Shown here: piece by piece, positions 17,476-31,447 of the stretch
Numbering within the stretch: position 1 is the stretch's first letter
Layout: each line of letters starts with the position of its first letter
DNA from: Hyperoplus lanceolatus
Taxonomy: Eukaryota > Chordata > Actinopteri > Uranoscopiformes > Ammodytidae
Assembly: GCA_026929865.2 (NCBI GenBank)
Contig: CM049408.1
Location: forward strand, 24,001,001 to 24,065,000
Length of the DNA stretch: 64,000 bases
Reading direction: 5' to 3'
Position numbers and translations under genes: made by a program
The notes under the pieces: model-generated
Database searches by the model: none
Told to the model about the DNA's origin: nothing
Seen by the model: only the letters and a program-made list of their open reading frames with translations

Positions 17476-20400
17476 ATGAGTGACATTAGGGTGCCTGAGG
17501 ATGCCAGCAGGTGGGTTTACTGATTCCCCCTAAACACACCATTGGTAGAAGAATGACCAATTTGGACCCTTATGTTTTTTAATTGTGCTATTTTATCTGT
17601 TTACTATAAGTATAAGCAACATTTGACACTTGAACCTTTTGTCAGGTGAGAGTGAGGAAAGGGCAAAGACCCGGGAAATATTCAAGGAAGTGTTCGAGAA
17701 ATACACTGATACAGAGAAAAAAAAGGTGGAGAAGAAGAAGAAGAACACTGAAACCCAGGAGACTATTGTGGTACTTGTTCCAATATGTGCATTTCTAAAT
17801 TCAGTGATGGAGAACATATCAGAACTCCAAGACATGATAGTTGAATATATATGTCTTTGCTCTCCCATCCCCCTGTTTCTTTTAGCTTCAGAATCTAGCA
17901 AAGAACATCAACCTTGAGAAGGACACAGAAGAAGATGAGAGCATCCTCCAGAACACTTATCACCCTGAACAGGGCAGCCCTCGCTACACCAAGAATAAAC
18001 GAAGAGAGAGGGAAACAGCCGAAAAGGTTAACATCAACAACAGTATAAACCAAGATGAGGTTGTAACGCCAAAAGGCAAGAGGAAAAGCAAGAGAGAGCT
18101 TCCCTCCCTGCCTGTACCTGAAGATACCTCAAGTTTCATTCAGGAGGATGTGGAGGCTTCCAAGTGTGAGGTTGCGTTGTCAGAAGATGTAGATGGCGGA
18201 AAGGAACCAAAGCGGAAAAGTAAAAAGGGAAAAAGCAAAGGAGCTTCTGAGGCCAAGGCAGAGAGTCAGGTGGAGGATGCAGAGGACAAGCTGCTACATG
18301 ACTACCAGCAGCAGATTGCACAGGAGGAGGAGAAGACTTTAAAGAAGTCGGGGGCCAAGACTGAGGATGAGAGTTTCGTCTCCCAGAATGTAACACTTAA
18401 CAATGATGTTGGGAAGAAGAAAAAGAAAAAGTTGAAATCCATAATCACGTCAGAAGTAGGGTGTGTATACGTAATAATATAATACAGATTATTTTTAATT
18501 TTTTTTTTAACATTCCGTAATAAGGTTATTTGCTTAAGTTTTTAGCATCATATTAAAGTAAGATGAAATACTTTTTGCCCCAAAAAGGGATCCAGATGAA
18601 GATGCTGACCCGGATGTCGATGTCGAAAACGAAACAGAAACCAAGGGAAAGAAGAAAAAGAAGAAGAAGAAACATGGTAACCAGATGTTGGCTTTCAGGG
18701 AAATTATATACAAAGTTCCTGTACAATGAATGCGGTTGATAACTTTTATTTCATTCAATGTTTTTTAGTTGTCAAAGACGAGAGTGAAACTGAGGCAGAA
18801 ATACCACAGAGACCAATATTCGATGACAGCCTTGTCCTGGGCGTGTTCATCCACAGAACAGATCGCCTTAAGACCCACCTCCTGATCTCACACCCCATGG
18901 TGAAGATCCATCTTGTGGATGAAATCACTGGAAAGCATGTCAAGAAAGAAGACTGGTGAGGGCTGCCTGTCAATTCAATGTTTAATTCAGTTTAATATCT
19001 TTATTGGTTTGGTATAAATTGTGCTTTTAACAGTATATTCTTTTTTTGGATACTTAGTTATTTGCATATCTGGGCATGCTCAATAGTTATTTTTTCATTT
19101 TAAAGGGAGTTGAAGGATTTGATGAACCACCATTTACTGCAAAACCTCTCACTGTGGTCATCAGTTTCATAATTTTATGACCAGTATTTGCTTTAAAATT
19201 AAAGTTCTTTGTCTTGTTTTTCATAGCCACCGGCCGGTCTCCTCATTTTACGAGAAGGAGAACGTAGACCACATTATCCCCATCATGACGCAGCCTTTTG
19301 ACTTCAAGAAGAACAAATCAATAGTCCCGGAGTGGCAGGAACAGATCATCTTCAATGAGCGCTTCAATCATCTAGTTCAACAAAATGATGAAAGTCCCAG
19401 AGTGATACTCTTCTTTGAAGTAAGATGTACTTGATTCATTTAGACATCACTGGCTTTTTGCAATATGGCTGTCAATAATTGTTTATCTTTCATTGTTTCT
19501 TAAAGATCCTGGATTTCGTTACAATGGAAGAAGCAAAAGCCAACGTGGAAGTTGAGAAGTGTGAGCGAGGATTCAGAAAGATTGCATGGGCATTCCTCAA
19601 GGTACTGGATTTGGCTTGGTAATTTTAAAAGAAAAGACCAATCTAAAATAAAAATAAATAAAAAATTGATTCTTATTTCACATTTTCCCCCTGTATCCCT
19701 TAGCTTGTAGGGACGAATGGTGTGCTGAATATTGACAGTAAACTTCGCCTCCAGCTCTACTGCCCTCCACCTCGGGCAAAGAGACAGCCTAAAACAATTG
19801 AGGTGGTCGAGTGGTGGAGGAAGTTCCCACGAAGCAAATATGCATCCACTCTTTACGTTACCGTGAAAGGCATCAAACTCCCTGAGCATGTAAGTTAGTT
19901 ACTGCTTTATATATTTATTTGTTTAACTTAAAATTAATACTTCCTTCTCACATTTCTATGTATGTAATTATTGAAATGTTTACCTTTTTTACATATTAAT
20001 ACAACTGTAGAAATGTCTCAGATATTATTATATTATTATTATAAGCTGAAGTGTTTTTTGTTGTGCAGGTGGACCCCTGTATTCGGTCAATGATGGCACT
20101 GCAGGAGGAGAGAGGCAGCACATCCTACAGTGAACTGCAGAACGAGGTCACCAAGAGAAGCCTGACACAGCCTGTAGACAGCAAGCCGCCCGCCTTGAGA
20201 TGGAGCAGGCTGCCTGGACAGGTTGGTGCATGTAACAGATGTCAAAATCTAAGCTCCAACTGTCTTACCTAATTATGGTTAGTATTTGGTCATTTTCTGA
20301 GCATAATTCTCTGATCGGTAGAATTACATTACATTTTTATTGTTTTAACCTCCATGTGCTAGGATCAACTGAACCAGACTTTTTTTTTTGCACAGAATGA

Positions 20401-23400
20401 GTCTGTAGATCCCAAATCACTTACACTGGAGTTTTGATAGAAAGTGATCTTTTTATGGCCATGACAGGAAAAAAAATCAAATTAATTTCATATGAGCATG
20501 TAAGCATTGTTGTAAAAACCTATCTATAGCACACGGTCGACGGCTCAATCCTTTTCCTAATGTTTGTGTAAAAGGTCTGTCGGATTCCTAACAAGCCCAT
20601 GCTGTCGTTCCGTGGTGGTCAGATGGGCTGCTTCACACTGCTCTTCTCTCATTCCGGGACAATACTGGCTACTGCCTGTGCTGACAGAGATGCTTTCCCT
20701 GTCATAGGTAAGCAACACCTTGTCTGTGTAAAACTGCCGACCGTGGACTCCTCAGCAGAAATCTCCTGCCATTTAACTTCATACACAATAGCTATTGGGC
20801 TGGGGAAGACTTCGATAGTCAACAAATTCCAAATATATACACTTTGTAGTTCATAAATTACCTATTTGTTTACGGTTTCAGTGTATGAGATTCCCTCTGG
20901 CAAAGTCTTGGCTGCCTTCAGTGGCCATCTCAAAATAGTCTATGATCTCTGCTGGTCCAGAGACGATCGGAGCCTTTTGTCTGCCTCCTCGGATGGAACT
21001 GTGAGGTAAGCTTCTGCTTGATAGATAAAAAAACAGATAAGAGTAAATGTTTGTGTAGGGGTTCACACTTCTGTTGATGGCTGTAATTGCTGTTTTTTGT
21101 TGCACCTGTAGGGGGAGTAAGTACTCTTCACTCACTACTTTTTGTTACCAGTGACACAGCATATTTTGGGCTATTGTGTCAATTATCTGACTCAGCAGAA
21201 TTATTTAAAGATATACAATTTCTTTTCACAAAAGAGTGTCTGCATTTTTTCTCCTCTCTAAGGGAGTGGAACGTGGAGAGGGTTCTGGGAACAGCCCAGA
21301 AGGTGCTCCCTCATCCATCCTTTGTGTACTGTGCCCAGTATCACCCCATGTCCCAGAACATGGTGGTGACTGGAGGCTACGACTCTCTTGTGCGACTGTG
21401 GAGACTTGACGTGGATGATGTGAATGGCCTGCTGCTGCAGGAGTTTGAGGGTCACAGCAGTTTCATCAACACAGTTTGTTTTGACTCTGAAGGTATTAGG
21501 TTTTGTAATAATGTTTCTTTGCACAAGCCTGTAAACTTTATCATAAACTGGCAATCTGCCCATGGTGTTTACGTCTCACCTAGTGCATGCTGAAATAGGC
21601 CCACAGCCAACCAAAAGCCTGCCTAAGATAGAGTCCATTGAATGTACATGTAAGAAATACAGAATTATATAAAGTTTGTATTTATTTATTTTTTGTTGAA
21701 TGTCCCGTAAAGTGTTTACCTTAGCATTGCTTTCTTTCAAGCCTTTATGCATGGGACTAACATTTGGCATGCCTAAGTTGTTCTTTGTGAAATTGTTTAG
21801 CCACAGAGATGGAATTTTGTTGTGGTTTTAAAATACAATTCATAGTCATAAACCAAAGTCACCACTTCTCTCTAGCTACTTTTGAGAACTGGAGAGATGT
21901 CCAAGGTCATTTAAAAATAAATTAAAAACTGTATTTGCTTTTTACCACAGCTTATCTCGTTATCATAAGCTGCTGCTGCCATACTCCCAAACACATACAC
22001 AAGATTCAGCATGCATGTGAGAAAGCGTGTGTGCATTTCATTGCATTTTTGAGGAGGTTGATATTTAGTATTCATACAGTTACAATCTATTATAAAGCAA
22101 ATGTCTGTGCTCTGTTTATGAAATGTGAGACCAGGTGTTCTTTTGTGATGCTAATGAAGAATATTGTTTTTGTCCCTGATGTCCCTTTTATTGTATTTGC
22201 TTTATTAGGAAGAAGAATGTTCTCTGCGGATAATACAGGTGTAATCATTGTGTGGAAAACTTCATTAAATGACAGCAAGCGTCATCAGCCAAGTCGTAAC
22301 TGGTGTATAGAGAAGGTACAGAAGATGATATTCATTATCATGTTTAATGTCTTGTTAAATAATTTTCAAAATACTCTACTATAGGAGGTTTGTGAATGCA
22401 TTTTGAAAGAAATATGAAATTCTTCATGTTTTCTCTTTCTCAGAAAATTGATGAGAGGGACCTCAGCGGTATCCCCATCAACTTTCTGCAGCTCCACCCA
22501 AACGGGCGCTGCCTGCTCATCCATGCCAAAGACAGTGTCCTGAGGATGATAGACTTGAGAATGTAAATAAGACAAAACTATGAAAAGTGTCATCTGTTAT
22601 TACAGAAAACAGCCTTTGTTCTGATTTTCAAAGTGTTTCTGCTAGTGGTGTGGTTTTCAGAGAAGCTTTTAAAGTTAGATTATGTAGTTTGAGTTATGAC
22701 TGAATCTAAGGAAGGCCTGAAATATAGACAGGGCACGGTTTTTTTCTATAACCTTTCAGCAACAAGGCGATTGAAAGTGCTTTACACAATACAGGAATGC
22801 AATAAGAAAAGATCTAAAAGGAACACAAAGCAATATAAAATGAAATACAAAACAGTATACACAACAAGATAACCAACACTAACATCAGGGAACAATGTCA
22901 GGAGGAATGGATATGTAGTATTGCCCATAACAGCTGTTGTTGCAGTCCAAAATCCCATCGATTTTGTTTCAACTTGAATTATCCTATATGTTTTCAATAA
23001 TGTATCTTCCCCTCTCAGCCTTGCTGTAAAGAAGTACACTGGAGCCACAAACTACAGAGAGAGGATCTATAGCACTTTCACGCCATGTGGGAGCTTCATC
23101 TTCTCTGGCAGTGAGGATGGGATGGCATATGTCTGGAATACAGACACAGGTAAGGATCATGTTTCTTCTTTTGCCCCTGTAATAAAGAAGCCAGTCAGAT
23201 CTTAACAGGTTTGACGGTATTATTTTGTATTGTTAGGTGACCAAGTTGCGGTCTACTCTGACCTTGGTTACCGCTCTGCTCTCCACGCCGTGTCATTCCA
23301 CCCTCACGAAAACATGGTTGCCTTCAGTGCCTTCGGTCAGAGCCAGCCTGTCCATGTGTACCTGTTCGATCGCAAAGGTTTGTGAAAACACCTGATGAGT

Positions 23401-24963
23401 GCTGTTTTTTTATTTTTAAATTCCTCTTTAATTCATTTTCATCAGTCTGTTGATAGATACAGGCAATATAATGCAAACTAAGCTAAACAAACTATGTCAT
23501 GTTGTATCACACAGTTTCTCAGCTGGAGGCGCACAATATAAAAGCTATGAGCAGGTCGGCTTCTGCAGACCCCAGAACCATCAGAAACACACCCGACCTC
23601 CTAGCTTTACAGGACACATCTTCTGCCTCTGCCATGGATCAGTTCGCCCAAGCAACAAGACTTGCTATGAAAATGCAGTGTGTTAAGGAACAGCTGGATT
23701 CAGTACTTGTAAATACTTTTATTTGGTTTAGTAGGCTATATATAGAAATACAGTAATTCAATATTTGAAAATATATATATTAAAAATTCAAAACTCTATT
23801 GTTTTCAAACCATTTGCAGGAGCCACATCGGAGGTCTTCAACTTCTGGATACATGTATGAGCAAGGTACTGTATGTGCTTTAGATTTGAACTGTATTACA
23901 GATTGATGACAGTTTGATTTTGCATCAGGGCTGTCTTTCTATTTAGATGTTTAATATTCTGACTTGTGTTTGTTTGGTTCGCAGACAAAATGAGCATTAC
24001 TCATACAGGGAGGAGTTTGACAGCAGATTCTGGAACAGTGAGTCTTTGAGCAGTACTTCTTAAACCCACCTTTGTGTATTTAGGTCATATATGGTGACTT
24101 AACGTGTTAAGCTCTTCATGCAAATGTTGAATTAGTTCTCTAATCTCTTTTGAAAGGTGTTCAATTAACTAAAATCTTGGTTAAGACAGCATTAGAGAAG
24201 TGCATTACATTTCCACTGGGCCATTTTCTATCTAGGTTATCTTGCTTAATAACGTTACTTATTGCTTTGGATTGTCATAGGAAACATTGACCTTAAACTG
24301 ACCTCTGTACAATAAATTAACCACTGACCAGGAAAATTGAATCAGGAAGCCTGATCAGGTCAAGATAAAATAGAAAGCAACTAAATTGCTGCTATTTTGA
24401 AAGGATACAAATTGCTATGCAAGTAAAGTCCTATCTTTTTTACTTTTCAGACAGGATTAAATGCTTCGCTCCCACCTCCCTCTTTCCTGTCGCCACACTC
24501 CAAGCTGCAACTCTCTGGTTCCTTAGCAGAGCAGCTTATCCCCCAGGCGGCTCTTAGCAACCAAAACCGTGAGTTGCTTCTTGTACGGTTAATCACAATG
24601 TTGCATGTCTCGGCCAATGGCTTAACTGCAGCTATGTTTTGTTTGAGGTCAAATATTTTCCCAGATTATAGTTGCTAAGGTTATGCATGGGGGGAGGGGG
24701 ACAAGACCAAATATTTCCAGTGTTGTGGTTTATGGTCTCCCTAAGCATGTACACCGTACACAGAGACAAGGATGGACCCCTTGTGACTTTCACTTGTGTC
24801 CGTAAGTGATCTCTACTAACGCAAGTCACTGGGTTGTGTTAAGAGTCCAAGGTGAAGTATTTATGATTGCTCTTTGTTGTTGTTTTCTTGTTATTTCAGG
24901 CGGGTTCAGCCCAGTTGGTCAGCGTCTAAGAGGAGCTTCATCTCTCAGGCTACAGAAGGTAAG

Positions 24964-24995
<32 letters not shown>

Positions 24996-27900
24996 CTTAA
25001 AGGCCCTGGCAACCCAAATCCACTAAATCCTTGTAACTATGTTATTTGGGGAGTAAAATGAATGTTAATATGTCTATGAAAGGTTTTAGGAATAGCTGCC
25101 AACCCCCGCAAACATACTTCCATGTCAGTTGGTCGAGCATTTGAAAAATCCTGATTCGAATGTCGCATGACAAGCCGTTTTCACACGCATCTCCACTCCA
25201 ACATACATTGGACTTCTCGTTAGAAAATTTCAAATTCGAATTTTGGCTTGGAGTTTTGTTTTCACACTCACGCGATTCTTAAAGACTATAAAAACAATTC
25301 TATGCCATCTCTCTGGTGCGCGCAAGTGATACAGACAGTCTCTTTGCGCCTGAGCCTACACTCAAAGCCCCGTCTGAGCGAAGCAGCGGCACCCGGTGAA
25401 ACACTGTGATGGTGACGTTCACAGTGAGCCCTCGCCGAGCCGCCGTGCAGAAAAACTATGTGGTTTAAGACTAAATGATCACCGGGGATTCCTGCATGTT
25501 AACGTTGCAGAGGGGACATGCTTTCACGAGCCGATTGCATGTCCCGAGCCCTGATACACAGAGACATGTCTCCTAACTGACTGCGCGACGTCGATCGCTG
25601 CCCCGCTTCATGCCTCTGACACGTCGACTCACAACATAATGAGTCGAGGCTTTGAATTCAGTGCTGGGGATGTGGGGCCATTTCACGTGCCTCGTTTTCC
25701 TCTCGTCACTTCGTTCTCTATCCAAGCACACACACCTCTGTCCGGCCGCATCTGAGTGCGCAGCCAGTGCTCCACCCGAAAAAATAAAAAACAAGTTGGA
25801 CACAAGCCCTGAAGCTTAATGATCGCTCTGGTAACGGTCAGTCCATAACTGGACGCTGAATATTAGACCCCGAATATAAAACGACCCGACTTTTTACGAC
25901 CTATTCCCAGGGGGAAACCCCTTCTTATAGGCTAATCGGCCCAATACGGCATGTGTCACCGCTGCATGTAACAATATTGCATTGGTGATGCATTTTTTTT
26001 AATCAATGTAGCGAGTTATTATTGAAGTGCAGGCAGAGCTTCTTTTTGTCAGCACTCCCTTCTGAGAATATGTTTCCGCGGCTATGCCTGTAGCGTACTT
26101 CAACAGCGAGTCTCCACACTGTTGAACCGTAGCTATATCGCATCAGCTCACGTGATGAGAAACATAATCAGACTCCGTTTTCTCTCTCTCTATTCCCACT
26201 CCTATCCACAGAAAAATCTGATTTTAAAAATACAAATGCCTAAAATAAGATAGGGGATTTTTTGCAAGTTAAATGGGAAATAAACTAATAAGAGATAGTC
26301 TAACAATAAATATGAGACAGAGATATTTTTATATATTTTCATTGTGACACAGACACTTGTTTCAAATAGGTTGGGTTGTGGTGGGGAAAAAATAGCATAC
26401 AACTAATTGCAAAGCTAGCCTATATAGGCTAATAATAATAAGTTACTTTCTAGCAGGATGCAAGTGATTCTGAGCTGCGCTCTCAGCTGTGCCAAAGCAT
26501 TCACCGTTGCTAGGGAAACCAGCTACCGTCGCAGCCCGTGCAGCAGTGTGAACTGCCAGTCAGGCTCGTTGAGCATTTGCAACATTTTCAAGTTTGCGTT
26601 TCGTTGTGTGGCGAATCTTTGGTCTGAACTGGGCTAAACCTGCTCAGCACCGTGAGTGAGAGAACGTTCCCTTACAGAACGTTATTGACCACGCCCACAC
26701 CGCCCTGCAAAATGTTCTAGACAGCAAAAAAGCAGTTTTTTAGACGAAATTTTATAATATTTATGAAAATAAATTTTTAATTGGATAACTGCAAACAGCT
26801 TGTAGAGAAACACAATATTAATGTCATATATTTAGGTCTCTGGGTTGCCAGGGCCTTTAAGTTAAAGGTACAGTGTGTAGAATTTATTGGCATTTTTCAG
26901 AACAAGCTTGGTCAGATGGAATATTATATTTATAAGTATATTTTAAGTGTATAATCGCCAACATTGCACTGGCATGTTTCTACAGTAGCCCACAATGGAC
27001 AAACTTAATGGCCTTATGCATTTTTATGTATATGTGTCCTGGGGAAATGTACCTGATGGAAGACGAAAAAGTACTATAGAATAAATGACTAAATCTTTAC
27101 CTCATCACTGGATACTATGGAAAGACTTAAGGCAGTGGTGGTGAAGACATCTTGAGGATTAAAATAATGTTCCTTCTCTCTCCCATCAGACCCTTCCTGA
27201 CCACATCTCTTTAGGCAACCATGCGGAAGCAGATTCCGCTCCTGTTCAACAAGTAGTAAGTATCCACTGTGGCTGTGAGTCCAGTCACATGCACCCTTTC
27301 TGCTCTCATATTCAATCCCTTTGTGTTTCTTCGTCTAGGTTGTCTCGCTCTACGACTACAGAGCTAATCGGTCGGACGAACTGACCGTACGCCGCGGTGA
27401 TGTCATCCAAGTGCTCTACAAAGACAACGACAACTGGTGGTTTGGGCGTCTGGCCAATGGGCAGCAGGGATATTTTCTTGCTTCTTATGTAGCAGATCAG
27501 AGTAAGTGGATTATATTTTCGTGTGATTGACACATAATAGATGATGTGTATGAAAATTCTAAATGTGTTTTTTTTTGTAGGGGATTTCAAAGAAGAGACA
27601 AGTAACTCTGTAGAGGCACATGCAGCCTTGTCTGAAGGGAATGTTGAGAGGTCAACACCAACCAGGGTAAAGAGACAGAATAATACGAGTTGATACGAGT
27701 ACAGTCCTGTGAATTAATTGTCTTCATAAGTATGAATGTGGCCTTAAAAGGAAAGGTGTGGCTTTGCTGTTGGTTTCTATGTATTGCCCTCCAGATAGAA
27801 GTATTTCATTTCTCTTTTATTTATGGTGCCTCATCTTTTTTTTTCCTCCATCAAACACACTTACACTCTCTACAGGCCTGAAAGGTGGCTGCTAAAAGTA

Positions 27901-28810
27901 TGATGTTAGCATATCTTGAAAGAACTCTAGCTGTGGTCTTAGCTTAGCTGCAATGTGATTTAACAACAACTGTTCCACAGGGAATCATTTGTGCATCTAT
28001 GACTGAGGCACCTCAAGTCACTTGAGGAAGATCATTTGTGGCAAAAAAAATAAGCACAAGGAATGGGTTTGCAGTGTGCCAGTATTTTTTAGCCTCAGCT
28101 TTACCTTTACATGTATTCTAATAAGCAAGTTTAAGCATGCTAAAATGCTAAACTAAGATTTTGGATTTGGTGAGCAAGTTAGCACTTAGCTCAAAGCACC
28201 GCTGTGCCTAAATGTTTTTTTATTGCATTATTTTCAGTCATTGTTACAATTATGACTTCCATACTTGGTTTTCTTTGCCATATTTTGGTGAAACAAATTC
28301 TCAGCCACTAATCAGCATATTGTGGGTGAGTAAGAACTATTAAAAAGACTTTGGGTTTTGGGGATTTTACATTTTGGTGCATTTCTTACTGTATGGGATG
28401 CTGTCTTTTCCTGTCCTTCTCCTTTGTGTGATTTTATTTATTTCGTTCCTTGCTTACTTTTCCAAGGTATCTGCTGCAATAAGCTCTTCTGGGGAACTTA
28501 AGTTTCTTTCTGAACCAACCCTTTCTGACACAGAACCTGAGCTGAGTGATGCCAGGTAGGAGACTTGCTTTGCTTTAAATCTTCCTGACTCTATTGTGGG
28601 TTTCTGGTGACTGATTGTGAACTATGGTTTTCCCACAGAACTAGAAGGAAAAAAAAGGTGAAAAAGCCGGTACCTTTATCTCAAGCCATATTTTCAGATG
28701 CAGAAGCTTCAGAGTCCACCAGCACCAGAAGGAGAGTCAGATCAACTGACAGGCCTCTTCCAAAGAAACCCACAGGCCGGACTAACGGTGCCTTTGAGCC
28801 TGATACATAA
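17476..28810 (+). CDS. ahi1: AHI1 (jouberin), ciliary transition-zone WD40/SH3 protein
   Basis: Joubert-syndrome protein of the ciliary transition zone and basal body. Exons: 17476-17514(?), 17651-17770, 17886-18460, 18588-18676, 18769-18955, 19227-19419, 19506-19601, 19704-19889, 20069-20221, 20575-20707, 20882-21005, 21263-21492, 22209-22315, 22444-22562, 23019-23149, 23237-23377, 23515-23708, 23820-23865, 23985-24037, 24451-24568, 24900-24958, 27190-27255, 27339-27501, 27581-27666, 28467-28555, 28639-28810. About 1222 residues (human 1196). N-terminal 290: Lys/Glu-rich coiled coil. Then the conserved block [20 protein letters not shown] and [15 protein letters not shown]40 about 546-874, e.g. 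[26 protein letters not shown] and [14 protein letters not shown]3 about 1054-1107 with SLYDYRA, DNDNWW and GYFLASYV. The tail is basic. The first exon boundary is uncertain: the obvious donor at 17511 gives an immediate stop, so 17514/17651 is preferred. Confidence 0.95.
22745..22870. repeat. Fish-type dispersed repeat fragment in AHI1 intron
   Basis: CAACAAGGCGATTGAAAGTG followed by CTTTACACAATACAGGAAT resembles a very common teleost repeat fragment. Related in style to 33080-33345 and 47385-47450. Recognition from memory. Confidence 0.4.
24963..24989 (+). repeat. Poly-T run at a splice donor
   Basis: About 25 T residues start almost immediately after the AHI1 donor at 24959. The DNA transposon at 25001 begins 11 bases later. 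Confidence 0.9.
25001..26856. mobile_element. 1.86 kb DNA transposon with TTAA-flanked inverted termini
   Basis: Starts AGGCCCTGGCAACCCA and ends TGGGTTGCCAGGGCCT, a perfect 16-base inverse, with TTAA on each side (24997-25000 and 26857-26860). The interior is much more GC- and CpG-rich than the surrounding intron and encodes no protein longer than about 75 residues, so it is non-autonomous. TTAA flanks suggest a piggyBac-type mechanism, but the ends do not start CCC, and since TTAA is palindromic a TA or TWA duplication (Tc1 or Harbinger type) cannot be excluded. Confidence 0.8.
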
Positions 28811-28872
28811 ACTCATGAACACCATTGTATACAACTCCAGTGCTTTCATCTTTATTTCTATTTTTCACATAA

Positions 28873-28878
28873 AATAAA
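28873..28878 (+). terminator. Candidate polyadenylation signal of AHI1
   Basis: AATAAA 63 bases after the AHI1 stop, followed by T/GT-rich sequence (ATGTTTGTCATC). Good position for a short 3' UTR. Confidence 0.5.
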
Positions 28879-30782
28879 TGTTTGTCATCACAGTAAACCT
28901 TGCAGGTTTGTAGCATTGTTTACATTTTTTTAAATATTTGAACAGTCAGTGTTTATATTCTGTATTTAACATTTGGTCAAGGACAATTGTCTTCACATTA
29001 AGAATTGTACAGTTACAAGATTTTTTATTTTATTCATGGCCGCGTACATGGACTGGCTATCGTGTATATTTTCACTGATGATATAGAAAACAACACTTGC
29101 CGTAGTTCTATCTTCTTAACCTATATGAGATTATAAAAAGCTTGTAAATCACATTTCTGCAAAATTATAAAAATACAGAGTATTCATTTCCAAGTGTTTT
29201 GTTAATGTCTTTCTATAAATCATACTGTATGTAAAACCACACTTTTTATATCTTACATTTTTAAATAAATACGATTATGGACTATTTTTATGTATATTTG
29301 TGTATTACATTTCTGGTCGTATCTGTGAAACAAAGAAATAAGGATACAATGTATACTGCTTGTTCGAATGTAAGTATAATTCTAAATTAATGTAACAATT
29401 TTTTTGCGCTAGTCAAGTTGATTTATGTAACAAATGTCTCTTACATGTAATGATTATATATTTATTTGAATTTTTAACTAATGACTTGCAATCTGCCCTG
29501 CAAGGGAAGGAGAAAACACTAGCAGGCCAGGCAGTGTGGACACACAGGGAGAGTCTTCATCCCATTCCCTATAAGAACAGAGATAAAAGGTAGGACCATA
29601 AAAGGATCTCTATAGATAACCCATACACCTTAGGAACTTACAGTATGTACAGTAGCAGCCAAAGCACTTTGCTTGACCAACGTTGGACTTACTTGTGTGT
29701 CAAAACGTATTTGTCGAACAAAACTGCAGCTTTAGCCTCTTTCCTTGAGGAAGGTGGAAGTACTGCTAGGAACATAGTTTTTCAGTCATTCAACAATCAT
29801 TAAATTGTGCAATTGTTCAAATATTTTATCAACGGATGCAACACACCTATAATTAAAATATGTCTCAAGATCACACTTGCAAATTCAACATAAGTCTGTT
29901 TCCTTATACTACTTGCTGTAGTTTGGTCTGGCTTTGCGAGACTAGTGTTTCCTAAAATGCTGCCTATGGGCTTCAGGGACTAACTCATATGCTCTCAACC
30001 CTGCAGTCTTCTTGAATATTTCATTGTTCCTGCTGTCTGACTTGGAAAGGGAAGTAAAGGCCTCTTGAGCCTCTACCCTCAGGACACACCAGAGAAGAAT
30101 GGTACAGTGATCACTAGGTCAATCTCCGGGCTCTGCCACATTCTCAAACAAAGACAGAAAAAAAGTATGGATCTTTATCTGTGAATGTGGGAACCACCCA
30201 CGGATTATTTCCAACATCAAATTCATATATCCATCAACAGACACTGGTAGTGCCTCTTTTACCACATTGTCTACATTGCAGTGGTTCTATATCACCACTT
30301 CAGTCATTTGTCACATGACTTCTAGTTTCAATTCCTTTTGTTAATTTGCTTTCTCATGTTCTAACTGCTGAATAAACCCTTCTACTGGAGAGGCCTGCAT
30401 TGCGCTGGATCGTAGTGAAAATTATGAAAGCTTAGACCGCCCAACTAAACTCAAATCAAATCCTCATGCAGCTACCAGCAAGAAGTATTAAATCATAAAA
30501 ACAAGTAGGACTGGAAAGCACCTGCTATGCATCCACTTCCAAGTATCCATGGATAAAAAACAAAAACTTAGCATATAGCACTTTCAAAACAAAGGCTAAA
30601 TTAAAATGTCCAGAAATGATTTTGAACACACCAAATTGGATCACACCTGAGCTGAGGACTGAAAAAAGCTCTCACCCACAATTTAAATACTGATCTAAAA
30701 ATTACCATGCGTTCTATACAGAAATGGTATTGATGGAGTGAATAAATACACAGGAGAGTGTTTATGTTTTAAAATGTACTAT

Positions 30783-30788
30783 TTTATT
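30783..30788 (-). terminator. Candidate polyadenylation signal of SLC18B1
   Basis: Minus-strand AATAAA about 660 bases past the SLC18B1 stop codon. Hexamer only. Confidence 0.3.
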
Positions 30789-31447
30789 CAAATCTGTGCA
30801 AAAATATTATTTTTCAGACAAATAAATCAACAACGTACATATCATATCACCATCTTCAGTAAAATGTGCATGATGCTCTCAGTTGTGTTGCATTGTACCA
30901 TATATTATGAGGTTCACCATGGCCTGTAAAATACATCGCTTAACATGCTTATTTCCTTAATGTTACTATAAATGCAGCCAGCAGCTCCTGACCTCTTGAA
31001 ATCCAAGTCATGTGATTTAGAAGAATGAGACCATTAGCTGAGCAGAGCTCCAGAACAAAAGGCACGTTTGTGATGTGGACTTAAAATGGTCTTTGATTTC
31101 CAGTGCTTGACTATATTTATTCATATAACATTCTCCCGAACTGCAGCTTTGAAGTTACTAACCTTAAGTCAAAAATACAGTTGTACTGCTTTGTTTTAAG
31201 GCTTTAAGGAAAAATCATCACTAAACACGATTTAAACATTTCATAAAAAACATAAAAATATGAAATGTTAATATCAAAAAGTGGTTCCATAACCCTTGTA
31301 GAAATCATTGCAACCTCTGCAAAACCACATATTCATAATTTAAAACACTATTTAAAACTGTTATGGAAAGCTGATTCCTACAAGTAGCTCAAATTTTAAG
31401 ATCATGTTCTGTTCTGTATGGCTTCCGTTCACATGTTCCTGAAGGCC

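Larger units (their letters stand above)
28811..31447. other. Convergent 3' region between AHI1 and SLC18B1
   Basis: No coding exon seen. Holds the AHI1 3' UTR at the left and the SLC18B1 3' UTR at the right, with AT-rich DNA between. Confidence 0.5.

Noticed and set aside
21087..21262. Possible extra AHI1 coding sequence before 21263
   Set aside because: Open by chance; the phase-2 junction 21005/21263 restores the conserved WD40 frame.
24963..24989. Poly-T as retroelement tail
   Set aside because: No retroelement body or target duplication is visible next to it; it abuts a splice donor and a DNA transposon.
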